Translations under genes and position numbers: made by a program
Shown: one piece after another, positions 15,847 to 24,714 of the stretch
Position numbering within the stretch: the first letter of the stretch is position 1
Layout: each line of letters starts with the position of its first letter
The notes under the pieces: model-generated
What the model saw: the letters and a program-made list of their open reading frames with translations, nothing else
The model's database searches: none
What the model was told of the DNA's origin: nothing
Virus record (IMG/VR): IMGVR_UViG_3300032118_003132
Span: 1 to 64,000 of that record
Length of the DNA: 64,000 nt
DNA from: a virus
Direction: 5' to 3' (one strand)

Positions 15847-16491
15847 ATGTTACCGATATTGTTGCACAATAGAGGAATACCCTGGTATTTGCGGGGCGGT
15901 ATACCAAAAGCGAATTGTTTGGCTGCATATCAACCCAAAAGTGCTGCAAGTTACGCAGTGAGTAAGGTCAATCTTGTCCTTCCAGGTACTTATGACTTAG
16001 TAGATGGGGTAGCATTTCCTACGTGGGATATAACCAATGGTTGGATTTTTCCTTCTCCAAGCATACAGGCAATTCTAACCTCAACTGTAACCCTATCCAA
16101 TGCGACTACGGTTCTGTGTCGCTTTGTGGGTGGTAATCCTACAATAGTCAATGGACGCCTGTTCAATAATAGTGCTGATTCCTTCCTTGTCATATTGGAT
16201 ACCGGAGCAACACATCAATATAAAAATGGTACCGTGGGTTTAAATGTGGGGGCTGGATTAACGGGATCGCACATAATTGGGATTGCGGGTGCATCTGCAA
16301 TATTGGATGGGGCGGTTGATGGCACGATTACAACCGCAGACATTGGAACAACTACAACTCTTGTAGTTGGCAATCGTTCATCTGATACTGCACGGCAAGT
16401 TTATGCCAATATTCAGGCGCTTGTAGTTTATAGTGTAACCTTAACACTTCCTCAGATTGTGGCAGTCACCAATGCCATGAATTTATTATGA
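15847..16491 (+). CDS. Putative virion protein with lectin/LamG-like domain
   Basis: 214 residues. The pattern of a laminin-G/concanavalin-like jelly roll is visible: TVTLSNATTVLCRFVGG, DSFLVILDTGATHQYKNG, LVVGNRSSDTARQVYANIQALVVYSVTLTLPQIVAVTNAMN. The latter resembles the end of phage LamG domains, where the last strand precedes a helix. Likely a carbohydrate-binding decoration or fibre part on the virion. Begins 2 nt after the upstream stop. Confidence 0.6.
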   Translation: MLPILLHNRGIPWYLRGGIPKANCLAAYQPKSAASYAVSKVNLVLPGTYDLVDGVAFPTWDITNGWIFPSPSIQAILTSTVTLSNATTVLCRFVGGNPTIVNGRLFNNSADSFLVILDTGATHQYKNGTVGLNVGAGLTGSHIIGIAGASAILDGAVDGTITTADIGTTTTLVVGNRSSDTARQVYANIQALVVYSVTLTLPQIVAVTNAMNLL

Positions 16492-16586
16492 CACCGCGAA
16501 ATAAAATTACATTAAAAGCATATTTTAATGGCATTTTTATAAATTCTATTAGGAGATTGACTATATTGTGGGATCAACGAGTGTAG
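16488..16586 (+). CDS. Possible 32-residue ORF
   Basis: Short frame opening at an ATGA overlap with the upstream stop. Basic, no motif. It overlaps the next small gene and may only serve for coupling, or be non-coding. Confidence 0.3.
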   Translation: MTPRNKITLKAYFNGIFINSIRRLTILWDQRV

Positions 16587-16720
16587 AGATGCTATTGCAT
16601 CTGATAAGAACAATCGGAAGTGCATTCTTGGAATTGAGAGGATTTCTTCTTAAATTAGAATCCTCGGATTATTTGCTATTGGAATCTAGCGACAAACTGA
16701 TATTTAATGCCAGAGATTAA
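16568..16720 (+). CDS. Small putative virion-associated protein
   Basis: 50 residues from a GTG, with AGGAG 13 nt upstream (long spacing). The ending SSDYLLLESSDKLIFNARD resembles the L-L-L-E-S-G/S-D-x-L repeats found in many phage structural genes next to fibres. It fills most of the gap before the tail-spike gene. Confidence 0.45.
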   Translation: MGSTSVEMLLHLIRTIGSAFLELRGFLLKLESSDYLLLESSDKLIFNARD

Positions 16721-16732
16721 GGAGTTTGTATT

Positions 16733-18355
16733 ATGGCAGACCAAAAATTAACCGCACTTGTAGATTTACCCACTCCATCTTCGGACGATATTCTCTATAT
16801 CGTAGATGCTCCTAGTGGAACACCAATTAGCAAAAAAGTGACGGTTGGAAATCTGTCCTTTGTTATGAATGGTTTTTATAATGTTAAATTCTATGGCGCA
16901 CATTCTATAACTGAACCGGGATATGCGACATTTGATAGTTCAACGGCAATCCAGGCGGCGTTAAATGCGGCATTTGCGGCAGGTGGCGGGCAAGTATATA
17001 TTCCTAGAGGAAAATATCTCTTATCGTCTTCGTTAATGCTTAAGCGAGGGGTTTCTATTCATGGGATTTATCCCGGGATAACGCCTACCGATCCAGGCAT
17101 TGACCATTGGGATAATGGCTGGCTGGTAAGTACAGGTTCAATTCTTACATATCCTGGTGGAATAGTATTTACCCATGATTTAACCGCGGGTTTTGGATTT
17201 GTTACAGCCGTGGATGGAATTGTTGTAGAGAAACTTGGATTTGATAATGTTGCTTCGATCATGACAGCGGGGGATGCAAATAAAACGGGAATTTGTGGCT
17301 CTGTAATTCGTGATATATATGCTTCAAATGTGACTGGTGTGGCTTTTGATTTGACCAATTCCATGCATCTTCATATGAGTAATATTAAGGCGGCTTTGGT
17401 CTATCAGTTGCTCCGAATCACTAATGCTCATGATAGTACTATTGGAGATAATCAACCTGGCAACAGTTATTTTGAAGATTTTTATGGATTTATTACTGCC
17501 GCCGGTCATGCACAACCCTCCATTCATATCCGTTCCTTGAATACTGGCGGCAATGGCACTAATATGAATTATCTATATTTCAATCGAATGCAAGTTAATC
17601 GTTTCTTATCTACTAATTTAACTGGAAATCATTTGCGCATTGAGGGTGATACTGCAACTCAATCTATTACATCATGCAATTTCGATGGATTGGATTTTGA
17701 GGGTTATGCAGATAAACGCATATATATTAATAATGTCACCAAAACGAAATTGCAATTTGCGGGTAATGCATTAGCCAATGTAAATTCCGACCTTTACGTA
17801 CGCAATTCTAATATAGAAGTGGACTGCCCCGATTCAGGAATGCTTTTAGATATGGATGGTACGGCAAGAGTAATATGGAATGGATCAATGAAAAACGTCA
17901 TGGGAGGAGGCAAATTCCCTTATGGCTTATGGTATGACCAAACATTGAATGAACCAAGGCTGGGACTTGATAAATTTGGAATAGGAACAATTCATTCCGC
18001 GGGTAATGATGGTATTACAACAATGCCAATCATGTATATGGATTTTCCATCGGGGGGTGATGTGCGACAAAGGGTAATAAACTGGGGAGGAGATGTGGTA
18101 CTCATAAACTGTTATTTGGGATGCAACACATTATCCTTAAATAACGACCAAGCTGTTACCTTACCAGACGCGGCATTGTGCAAGGGTCAATCCACGACAT
18201 TTAAAAAGATCGGTACACCAGGAACCGTAACTATAACCGGACACAATGGTCAGCATATTGATGGTGCAGATACAAATATCTGGCTGGATACTCAATATAA
18301 ATATATTACACTTCAATCGGATGGAGCGAATTGGCTCATAATATCAAAGGGATAA
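16733..18355 (+). CDS. Tail spike-like protein, right-handed beta-helix (pectate-lyase type)
   Basis: 540 residues, AAGGAG upstream. The first ~45 residues (TALVDLPTPSSDDILYIVD) are a phage fibre attachment-type head; NVKFYGAHS with STAIQAALNAAFAAGGGQVYIPRGKYLLSSSL (~55-100) is the start of a pectate_lyase_3-type beta helix. A small beta-sandwich-like C-terminus follows (QAVTLPDAALCKGQSTTFKK). Such proteins bind or degrade surface polysaccharide of the host. Good candidate receptor-binding protein. Codon use is slightly richer in GC than the surrounding glycosyltransferases. Confidence 0.75.
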   Translation: MADQKLTALVDLPTPSSDDILYIVDAPSGTPISKKVTVGNLSFVMNGFYNVKFYGAHSITEPGYATFDSSTAIQAALNAAFAAGGGQVYIPRGKYLLSSSLMLKRGVSIHGIYPGITPTDPGIDHWDNGWLVSTGSILTYPGGIVFTHDLTAGFGFVTAVDGIVVEKLGFDNVASIMTAGDANKTGICGSVIRDIYASNVTGVAFDLTNSMHLHMSNIKAALVYQLLRITNAHDSTIGDNQPGNSYFEDFYGFITAAGHAQPSIHIRSLNTGGNGTNMNYLYFNRMQVNRFLSTNLTGNHLRIEGDTATQSITSCNFDGLDFEGYADKRIYINNVTKTKLQFAGNALANVNSDLYVRNSNIEVDCPDSGMLLDMDGTARVIWNGSMKNVMGGGKFPYGLWYDQTLNEPRLGLDKFGIGTIHSAGNDGITTMPIMYMDFPSGGDVRQRVINWGGDVVLINCYLGCNTLSLNNDQAVTLPDAALCKGQSTTFKKIGTPGTVTITGHNGQHIDGADTNIWLDTQYKYITLQSDGANWLIISKG

Positions 18356-18412
18356 GAAACTAAACGATAGAATATTGTGGTTCAGATATTAGCGAGATTA
18401 TAAGGTGGCGTA

Positions 18413-18784
18413 ATGTTCCAGCGCATTTTGCAGTGGATTAGGGAGCAATTGATACATAACCGCAATAATGGTATAGGATTAAGATTGTGTTTTATCCGTT
18501 TTGGTAAAATTCCATCTTCAGGAAGATCTATGAATTATTTGATGAAAAAATCAGAGATGGGAATTTCGGTATATGAAGCCATAGAAAGAAATGGCAATTA
18601 TATGATCCTTATGCCCTCTTTGACTGGTTCGGCTTGTGTGACATTATCTGGAGAATTAGACAATCCGATGTATGAGGTCTGTGGACAAATTGTTGGTATT
18701 GGAAGTGATGGGGAACCTTTACTTTCAAATTGTAGAATAATAAAAGAAATCATTCAAGTAAGAGATTCTCAGGGCTGGACATAA
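18413..18784 (+). CDS. Conserved hypothetical phage protein
   Basis: 123 residues, AAGGTGG upstream. KKSEMGISVYEAIERNGNYMILMPS and VCGQIVGIGSDGEPLLSNCRIIKEI match a widespread small phage protein pattern (E-x-G-V-S-V-Y ... V-G-x-G-S-D-G-E-P-L-L). Function unknown; usually encoded among head genes. The first residues (MFQRILQWIREQL) reappear in the next mini-gene. Confidence 0.65.
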   Translation: MFQRILQWIREQLIHNRNNGIGLRLCFIRFGKIPSSGRSMNYLMKKSEMGISVYEAIERNGNYMILMPSLTGSACVTLSGELDNPMYEVCGQIVGIGSDGEPLLSNCRIIKEIIQVRDSQGWT

Positions 18785-18785
18785 T

Positions 18786-18884
18786 ATGTTTGTTAAAATT
18801 CTCCAGTGGATACGTGAGGTAATAAATAAAATGATCGGACAAACTTCTGTTAAGGATGCATTGAAAATATATGTTGCTAGATAA
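18786..18884 (+). CDS. Possible 32-residue peptide similar to the upstream N-terminus
   Basis: ATG frame coding an amphipathic helix (MFVKILQWIREVINKMIG) nearly matching the start of the previous gene product. It overlaps the next start by 14 nt. It could be a partial duplicate or a translated coupling leader. Confidence 0.35.
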   Translation: MFVKILQWIREVINKMIGQTSVKDALKIYVAR

Positions 18885-19524
18885 TATTATTGTTGCAAAG
18901 CAACTCCCAATAGATGAGGCTTCTAGGCAGAGACTTATAGATATTCGTACTTCTATCTTTAATAATGATGTGGAGAATCTGGCTGAGCGAGTGTTCACTG
19001 GGGAGGTATCGGTAGGGCAATTTGAGGAATCTATGAAAAAGTTAATCCGAGAATTGCACACTGCAAATGCTGCAATAGGCAAGGGTGGTTGGAATGAGAT
19101 GACCTGGCAGGACTGGGGACGATTAGGTCCTATTATGAAAGAGCAATATAGATATTTACATGGTTTCTCTGAGTACATTGCAGATAATAAAGACACTATG
19201 TCTATAGAGTACCTAAAGGCACGTTCTAGGATGTATGGGAATGCTTCAAGTCAAGTTATATCTATGATGACTGCTGGATTTGAAGTTTCTAATAAATTGC
19301 CATGGTTACCAGGTGATCCTAGCACACGATGTCAAGGAAACTGTCTCTGTAGATGGGAGTTAAATATTATTGGAAAGTCTGGAGAGTTTAATATTGTTAA
19401 AGCGGTGTGGAGATTAAGTCCTGCCGAACATTGTGAGACGTGTTTAGGTAGGAATGGATATGAAGTCACATTTAAATTATATCAAACAATTGAAGTTCCT
19501 AAAATTATAGGACATAATCCATGA
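18871..19524 (+). CDS. MuF-like minor capsid / head morphogenesis protein
   Basis: 217 residues. The C-terminal part has the MuF-type cysteine pattern: LPWLPGDPSTRCQGNCLCRW followed by SPAEHCETCLGRNG, which gives two C-x-x-C-type pairs likely binding metal. The helical N-terminus (EEFESMKKLIRELHTANAAIGK-like heptads) fits the oligomerising half of such proteins. By family it is a low-copy head protein near the portal. Location between portal and prohead protease agrees. Confidence 0.75.
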   Translation: MLLDNIIVAKQLPIDEASRQRLIDIRTSIFNNDVENLAERVFTGEVSVGQFEESMKKLIRELHTANAAIGKGGWNEMTWQDWGRLGPIMKEQYRYLHGFSEYIADNKDTMSIEYLKARSRMYGNASSQVISMMTAGFEVSNKLPWLPGDPSTRCQGNCLCRWELNIIGKSGEFNIVKAVWRLSPAEHCETCLGRNGYEVTFKLYQTIEVPKIIGHNP

Positions 19525-20258
19525 TCATTTCGTATACCATACTTCATTATGGGAAAGAATGGTTGAAGTGGTCAATTCGCTCAGTCATAGACCAAGTCGA
19601 TGAGGCACATATATTTTATACTCCTTATCCTTCGCACGGGCATGAAACAGATGCCATTAATCCAGAGACTAAAGAGCAATTATATGCCGAGGTATCCGAT
19701 TATCTAAATAATGGTCTGTTTTGGCATGATTGTAATGATATGTTTCCTAATGAGATATGGCAGCGGAAATTTGCATTTGACTCATGTGTTCAGAGAGGTG
19801 CCGATACAATATTGGTTGTGGATGCAGATGAGATCTGGGATCCAGAGGTGCTTCGATTAGCACTCTTTGATTGTCAAAGAATTGAGGCGAACTATTTCAG
19901 GATCAACATGGCTCACTTTTGGAGATCTCTCAAATGGGTATGCTATGATGGTGCTATGCCTGGTCGCATAATAAGACCTAATATGCCACAATCAGAGAAT
20001 TATTTGCCAGGTAGAGTGTTTCACACTGGATACGCTCAAACGCCAGAAATTATTAAATACAAAATGCAGATACATGGGCATAGTAATGAGATAATTCCTG
20101 GATGGTATGAGAATAAATTCTTGCCTTGGCAACCTGGTATGGGGGATGTTCATCCTGTTGACCATGATTATTGGAATCCAATACCATATATTGACAATGG
20201 AACTTTAGAGAGACTTGTGGGAGATCATAAATTTTGGAATATAGAGATGATAATATGA
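19521..20258 (+). CDS. Glycosyltransferase-like protein (GT-A fold)
   Basis: 245 residues, ATGA overlap with the MuF-like gene. IISYTILHYGKEWLKWSIRSV resembles the start of GT2-type enzymes and VVDADEIWDPE contains the D-x-D that would bind Mn and nucleotide sugar. First of five glycosyltransferase-like genes among head genes. Acceptor unknown: capsid protein, modified DNA base or host surface are all possible. Confidence 0.7.
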   Translation: MIISYTILHYGKEWLKWSIRSVIDQVDEAHIFYTPYPSHGHETDAINPETKEQLYAEVSDYLNNGLFWHDCNDMFPNEIWQRKFAFDSCVQRGADTILVVDADEIWDPEVLRLALFDCQRIEANYFRINMAHFWRSLKWVCYDGAMPGRIIRPNMPQSENYLPGRVFHTGYAQTPEIIKYKMQIHGHSNEIIPGWYENKFLPWQPGMGDVHPVDHDYWNPIPYIDNGTLERLVGDHKFWNIEMII

Positions 20259-20851
20259 TAACTATCAAGAAACTCATAGAGATTTCCAAAAGGATTATGG
20301 ATGAGCCAATAGGTTTGGGAGATCCACAATTGGCTGCTCGTTGGGAAACCTTTCATCCTTATTATAGATTTTTACATGCTGTGATGAAAGAGTTTAGGAT
20401 GAAAGTTGCAGTCGAATGTGGGGTACAGAGAGGTGTTGCTACCGAACATATGATACTCTCATCCGAGGATAGTTTCATCATTGGTATAGATAGAGATTTC
20501 CATCCTGAGTATTTGGGAGTATATGAGCGTCATCCAAAAAATGTTGTTTTTCTGTGTGCAGATACCACTGCATCTGGCAATAGAGTTAGGGAATTGTTGG
20601 AGGGTAGAACTATCGACTTACTTTTCATAGATTCCGACCATGATGGCATAACTCCTACCAAGGAGTTCGAGCAATTCTCACCGATGTTCTCGGATGTTGC
20701 AGTGGTGTGCTGTGATGATACAGGATATGGAGAGGGGATGCAGATATTTTGGAAATGGCTGCCTGGTGAGAAAGTTGAATTGAATGATCTACATTGTTGG
20801 CAACTTGGTGGCGCACCGACAGGGTTTGGGGTATCAGTGGTTCGTCGTTGA
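20255..20851 (+). CDS. SAM-dependent methyltransferase-like (class I, cephalosporin-hydroxylase type)
   Basis: 198 residues from the ATG overlapping the upstream stop. Motif I is VAVECGVQRGVATEHM (E-x-G-x-x-x-G), the acidic residue is in IIGIDRD, and LLFIDSDHDGI fits motif IV of the Methyltransf_24/CmcI group. It could methylate a sugar added by the neighbouring glycosyltransferases; that is inference. Confidence 0.7.
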   Translation: MITIKKLIEISKRIMDEPIGLGDPQLAARWETFHPYYRFLHAVMKEFRMKVAVECGVQRGVATEHMILSSEDSFIIGIDRDFHPEYLGVYERHPKNVVFLCADTTASGNRVRELLEGRTIDLLFIDSDHDGITPTKEFEQFSPMFSDVAVVCCDDTGYGEGMQIFWKWLPGEKVELNDLHCWQLGGAPTGFGVSVVRR

Positions 20852-20865
20852 TATATAGGAGATAA

Positions 20866-21654
20866 ATGAATATAACTTATTGCACCTATTATGACCATAT
20901 TATAAGAGGTGGTTATTATCCAGAACTTGTTGTTGAGAATTGGAATAATTGTACCAAACGTCTCATCACTTGTGCCAATGGACAATATGATGTGCTTAGA
21001 GATATGAAACTTGATGCCGAGATAATTGGCATAGGAATTGATATCAATATTCCCTCGGATATTCCCAGAGCATTCAATAGGACTTTGGATATAGGTTTTG
21101 ATTTGGGAGCAGATGTGGTTGTGTTTATACATGGGGATATGTACTTAACAGATAGAGGGGATGAGCATTTATTTCGCATGATAAATAATAATCCTAATCC
21201 ACTAGGTAGTATGTATGGTATGGGTGTGCAATTATATGCTTGGCAATATAATCATCCATTTCAGCTTACGATCTCATCAAGAGATCCCGAGAGACGAGCC
21301 ATTGTAGATCCTAAAGGGGATGGTGAGAACATGATTAGAGGTGGTGGCTCCTGGACTGAAGATATAACTATGCTCTTGGATATAGGATACTATAACTCAT
21401 TTCAATATTATACCAGACTTAAGAGTCACGTGAATGTGTGGGGACATGAGGGTTGGAAGGATGAAGTAATCAAATTATATGAGAGTGGAGAGAAGAGACA
21501 GGCAATTGCTAGAGCATATAAGGAGATAAGAGCATGGGCAAGGAAACCTTTGGAGCCAGCAAATATGGAGCCATATAGGAACCTGATGGATAGGTTTGAC
21601 TTATGGGAAGATCATAAGTTCTGTTTAGATATATTAAAGGATTATTTAATATAA
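20866..21654 (+). CDS. Glycosyltransferase-like protein
   Basis: 262 residues with TAGGAG upstream. AFNRTLDIGFDLGADVVVFIHGDMYLTD is the nucleotide-sugar/metal site pattern of GT-A enzymes (hydrophobic strand then D-x-x, here HGDMY). WTEDITMLLDIGYYNSFQYYTRLKSHVNVWGHEGW looks like the acceptor-side half. Together with the previous two genes it forms a sugar-modification set. Confidence 0.65.
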   Translation: MNITYCTYYDHIIRGGYYPELVVENWNNCTKRLITCANGQYDVLRDMKLDAEIIGIGIDINIPSDIPRAFNRTLDIGFDLGADVVVFIHGDMYLTDRGDEHLFRMINNNPNPLGSMYGMGVQLYAWQYNHPFQLTISSRDPERRAIVDPKGDGENMIRGGGSWTEDITMLLDIGYYNSFQYYTRLKSHVNVWGHEGWKDEVIKLYESGEKRQAIARAYKEIRAWARKPLEPANMEPYRNLMDRFDLWEDHKFCLDILKDYLI

Positions 21655-21688
21655 ATGATAATTGGAGTATATATTGTTAGGAGTAGAT

Positions 21689-23119
21689 ATGCCATATTCT
21701 TCGATAAGTGAAGCACGTATAAAAAAGCTCAATGGTACATCGTTGACGCTTACACAGATCAATAGTATTGCTTCTATGGCTGATGCCATAGGTGGGGAAT
21801 ATGGGTGGCCTACAGCGATCAGCAAATTCAAAAAGTCTCATCATGTAGAGGGTGGTGCATGGGTAAAGAATGCAGAAGAAAAGGAATTCTCTGAATTCAT
21901 TATTTCCAAAGAAGACGATAAGTGGAAGATTGTTGCTATCTCTACTGCTGCGTTCAAAGATCAGGATGATGAGACATTTACAACTCAGTGTATAGATTAT
22001 GACGCTGCTGCTGCAAAACAATATGATGATTATCCGGAATTCCGCATGTTCCATAAAAAGTGGCTTGCGTTTGGAAAAGTCACCAAGATGCGAAGAGTTG
22101 GTCCTTTTGCCGTCGATGAGGGTTATGCTTATGATGATGAGTTCTCAAAAGAGGTTTGTGAGAATGTTCTCTCAACCAATGATGGCAAATGGCGTGTAAG
22201 CAGAGGTTTCTATGTTAAGGAGGTTTCAGGTGGATGTCCCACCTGTAGCACACAATTGCTTCTACAACAGAAGCATATGATTGCTGGTTTCAGGTGTCCA
22301 ACCTGTAAATCTGTTCACTTAAGCAAGGGAGTGCTGAAAGATAGGCACTTTCTTAAAGCCAGAACTTTCGACGTGACGGTCACAGACATCCCCTGTGTAC
22401 CTTATACGGGAGTCGGCGCATATAAAGAGAACATTGTGATGGAGGATTTTGTCATGAATAAGAAAGAATTACGCAAGAAACTACTTGAAGCTGGTCTCGA
22501 TGAGGCAGTCGTTGATGAAAGACTCAAGGACGTAACCGATGTCCAGCTGAAAGAAATGTCCGACTTGCCAGATGCAGAGGTTCTGAAGGAGTTCACCGAG
22601 GAAGAAGAGGAAGAGGAAGAGAAAAAGGAGAAGTCAGAACCTGAAGAATCCGATGAACAGACCTTTGTCTTGGACGATGCCGTTCTGGAGTCCTTTGCCA
22701 AAATCGTCAAGAAAGAAGTTGCCGAGCAGTTGACAGAGCAATTAGCCAATATGGAAGTACAGGTTGCTGACCTGAATGGGTTCGATATTGACCTGAAAGA
22801 ACTTCCTCAGTTGGCAGAACTCTTAACTGAGGTCAAGGGTTTGTCCAGTAAAATCGACAAGTTGTTAACGATCGATAAGGAACGTGTCGAGAAGATGCTT
22901 GGTGAGATGCCTCGCAATGGCAAGTTACGAATTCGTCGCTTCAAGTCTCAGAAAGAGGATGAGGAAGATGCCGATGAAGAGGATGCTACCGATGAGGACG
23001 GCAATCCTATCCCTGAGAAGATTTCCAAACAACGTCTTGAAGAAGGCATTGTCATGGGTCCAGAGGGCGATGTTGCCCGCTCACTGACTGAGTTTGTATT
23101 TGGCAGCGGAGGTAAATAA
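21689..23119 (+). CDS. Prohead maturation protease fused to scaffold
   Basis: 476 residues from the ATG at 21689 (TTAGGAG upstream); an earlier in-frame ATG at 21662 lacks a site. Residues ~60-210 (DYDAAAAKQYDDYPEFRMFHKKWLAFGKV, VGPFAVDEGYAYDDEF, VSRGFYV) fit a phage head-maturation protease. A four-cysteine zinc ribbon (CPTCSTQ ... CPTCKS, ~180-205) follows, then an acidic Glu-rich coiled-coil scaffold (~260-476). Directly upstream of the major capsid gene, as usual for protease-scaffold fusions. Catalytic residues could not be pinned down by eye. Confidence 0.75.
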   Translation: MPYSSISEARIKKLNGTSLTLTQINSIASMADAIGGEYGWPTAISKFKKSHHVEGGAWVKNAEEKEFSEFIISKEDDKWKIVAISTAAFKDQDDETFTTQCIDYDAAAAKQYDDYPEFRMFHKKWLAFGKVTKMRRVGPFAVDEGYAYDDEFSKEVCENVLSTNDGKWRVSRGFYVKEVSGGCPTCSTQLLLQQKHMIAGFRCPTCKSVHLSKGVLKDRHFLKARTFDVTVTDIPCVPYTGVGAYKENIVMEDFVMNKKELRKKLLEAGLDEAVVDERLKDVTDVQLKEMSDLPDAEVLKEFTEEEEEEEEKKEKSEPEESDEQTFVLDDAVLESFAKIVKKEVAEQLTEQLANMEVQVADLNGFDIDLKELPQLAELLTEVKGLSSKIDKLLTIDKERVEKMLGEMPRNGKLRIRRFKSQKEDEEDADEEDATDEDGNPIPEKISKQRLEEGIVMGPEGDVARSLTEFVFGSGGK

Positions 23120-23121
23120 GC

Positions 23122-24642
23122 ATGAAGACACGCTTTGATAGTCATAAAGTAAAAAAGACAGATATGGAAATGCTCGGTGACTCGATTGGTCAGTCAGTCG
23201 GACGTGCCATATTTGGATATCAAAATGCTTCTCGACCAAGTGCATTTGCCCCGATGTATAAAGAGACATTTGGCATTCATGCTCCGGCGACAAGCATTTA
23301 CGGTCGTAATTCCATCTTTGACTGCTGCTCACCAGGTGATGTGTTCGGTTTGCAGGTTTCTACCAATGGTCTGATGCAGTGGCTGGGATGGAGACCTAAT
23401 CGGTTCTATCGTCGCCGAGTGGACTTTATCCCGTGGTATGGTCCAGAAGGCACTCACGAGGGAAGCCCTGGAACTGGTGCAAATAGCCCTTGCGATACTC
23501 CTGATGGTTGGGAATATGCGGTCTGTGGTTATGATCTGTGCCACAAGTCCTGGTATTCCATCGCAAGTGAGGGTCTAGATCCTCATACAATCGTGCAAGA
23601 TCGTTGTGAGACTTCTCCAAGATTCCGCTTGAATGGCATTATGATTGCGGATGACGTCGAGTGGCAGATGAACGGCATCATGAACGTTCTGGCACAACAG
23701 ATCCGACGTGCACAGGTTCATGGTTCCCACGACAATGCCAATGAGATGAATGGTCTGGAAAGTCTAGTCCGTGCCGGTTACGTCAATGATGATGGCACTA
23801 CTTGTCCGTTTGTCGACTCGATCATGGTAGATTGGGATAATGATGATCTGGATGGTGTAGATAATGGATTTGGAAATTTCTTCGACTATCTGGATGAGGT
23901 CGTAACGGATATAGAATATCGTGCTCAAGATCTGGGCGGTATTGCCGAGACAGATATGATTCTATTAACTTCTCGCTTCATGGCGACCTGTCTGCTGGAT
24001 GCATATGCTTGTTATACTACTTGTGGTCGCAATAACATTGTGGATGGTAGTTGGACAGGTGATGCTGGTGTTACAGAGGCTGCTATGCGTGCTCAACAGA
24101 GAGCTGCTCGTATGGCTCTTAATGGTGGTCCGTTGTATGATGGCACCCGAGCGGTTGGGTTCTTGAACCTGAAAAGTGGTCGTCGCATCCCGATTATTGT
24201 TGAGGATGTTTTGGACATAGGCAGTCATGCAGCCACTTATTGCACCGATATTTACCTGCTCACACGCCAGATTGGTTCATTGGGTGTGCTATATGGCGAG
24301 TATCTGGACATGCGGGACTATGAGTCCAGAGTTAAGAAACAGATGCCTACATTCAGTGTTCGCACCGATGCTGGTGGACGTTTCGCAATGAAGGGCAAAG
24401 AAGACAACTTCTGCCTGAGTTTGGAAATGGGAACCTCACCGGAAATCTACCTGGCTGCACCATGGGCACAGGCAAGATTCTCGGATGTCTGCTGTGGTCG
24501 CAAACGCAAGCCACTAGTAGGTGATCCATTCCAACCTGGGTTTATGCCTGGAGGATATCCACTCCATGTAGCAACTAAAGAACCTGGTTGTGATGAGTGC
24601 TATGAGGGTGAAGGTCCTGTAGCTTTAAGAATTCAGGATTAG
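23122..24642 (+). CDS. Major capsid protein
   Basis: 506 residues, probably HK97-fold. Assigned from position after the protease/scaffold, length, absence of enzyme motifs, and strong codon bias with more C/G third positions than nearly all neighbours, a mark of high expression. Features include RFRLNGIMIADDVEWQMNGI, a typical long capsid helix region (IEYRAQDLGGIAETDMILLTSRFMA), and a Cys-rich C-terminus (DVCCGRKR; CDECYEGEG). Followed by a strong terminator hairpin. Confident by context. Confidence 0.85.
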   Translation: MKTRFDSHKVKKTDMEMLGDSIGQSVGRAIFGYQNASRPSAFAPMYKETFGIHAPATSIYGRNSIFDCCSPGDVFGLQVSTNGLMQWLGWRPNRFYRRRVDFIPWYGPEGTHEGSPGTGANSPCDTPDGWEYAVCGYDLCHKSWYSIASEGLDPHTIVQDRCETSPRFRLNGIMIADDVEWQMNGIMNVLAQQIRRAQVHGSHDNANEMNGLESLVRAGYVNDDGTTCPFVDSIMVDWDNDDLDGVDNGFGNFFDYLDEVVTDIEYRAQDLGGIAETDMILLTSRFMATCLLDAYACYTTCGRNNIVDGSWTGDAGVTEAAMRAQQRAARMALNGGPLYDGTRAVGFLNLKSGRRIPIIVEDVLDIGSHAATYCTDIYLLTRQIGSLGVLYGEYLDMRDYESRVKKQMPTFSVRTDAGGRFAMKGKEDNFCLSLEMGTSPEIYLAAPWAQARFSDVCCGRKRKPLVGDPFQPGFMPGGYPLHVATKEPGCDECYEGEGPVALRIQD

Positions 24643-24665
24643 TCATTTTCTCCCCTCCTGAGTAC

Positions 24666-24700
24666 GCTGGAGAGGACCAATCCTCCTCTCCAGCATGTTT
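24666..24700 (+). terminator. Terminator hairpin after the major capsid gene
   Basis: GCTGGAGAGG pairs perfectly with CCTCTCCAGC (10 bp, 9-nt loop), followed by ATGTTTATA. The T-run is weak, so termination may be partial, lowering expression of the glycosyltransferases downstream relative to the capsid gene. Confidence 0.75.
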
Positions 24701-24714
24701 ATAAGATTTAATTA

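Noticed and set aside
20530-21132. 200-codon minus-strand frame over the methyltransferase and glycosyltransferase genes
   Set aside because: Opposite two genes with clear motifs; every supported gene in the window is on the plus strand.
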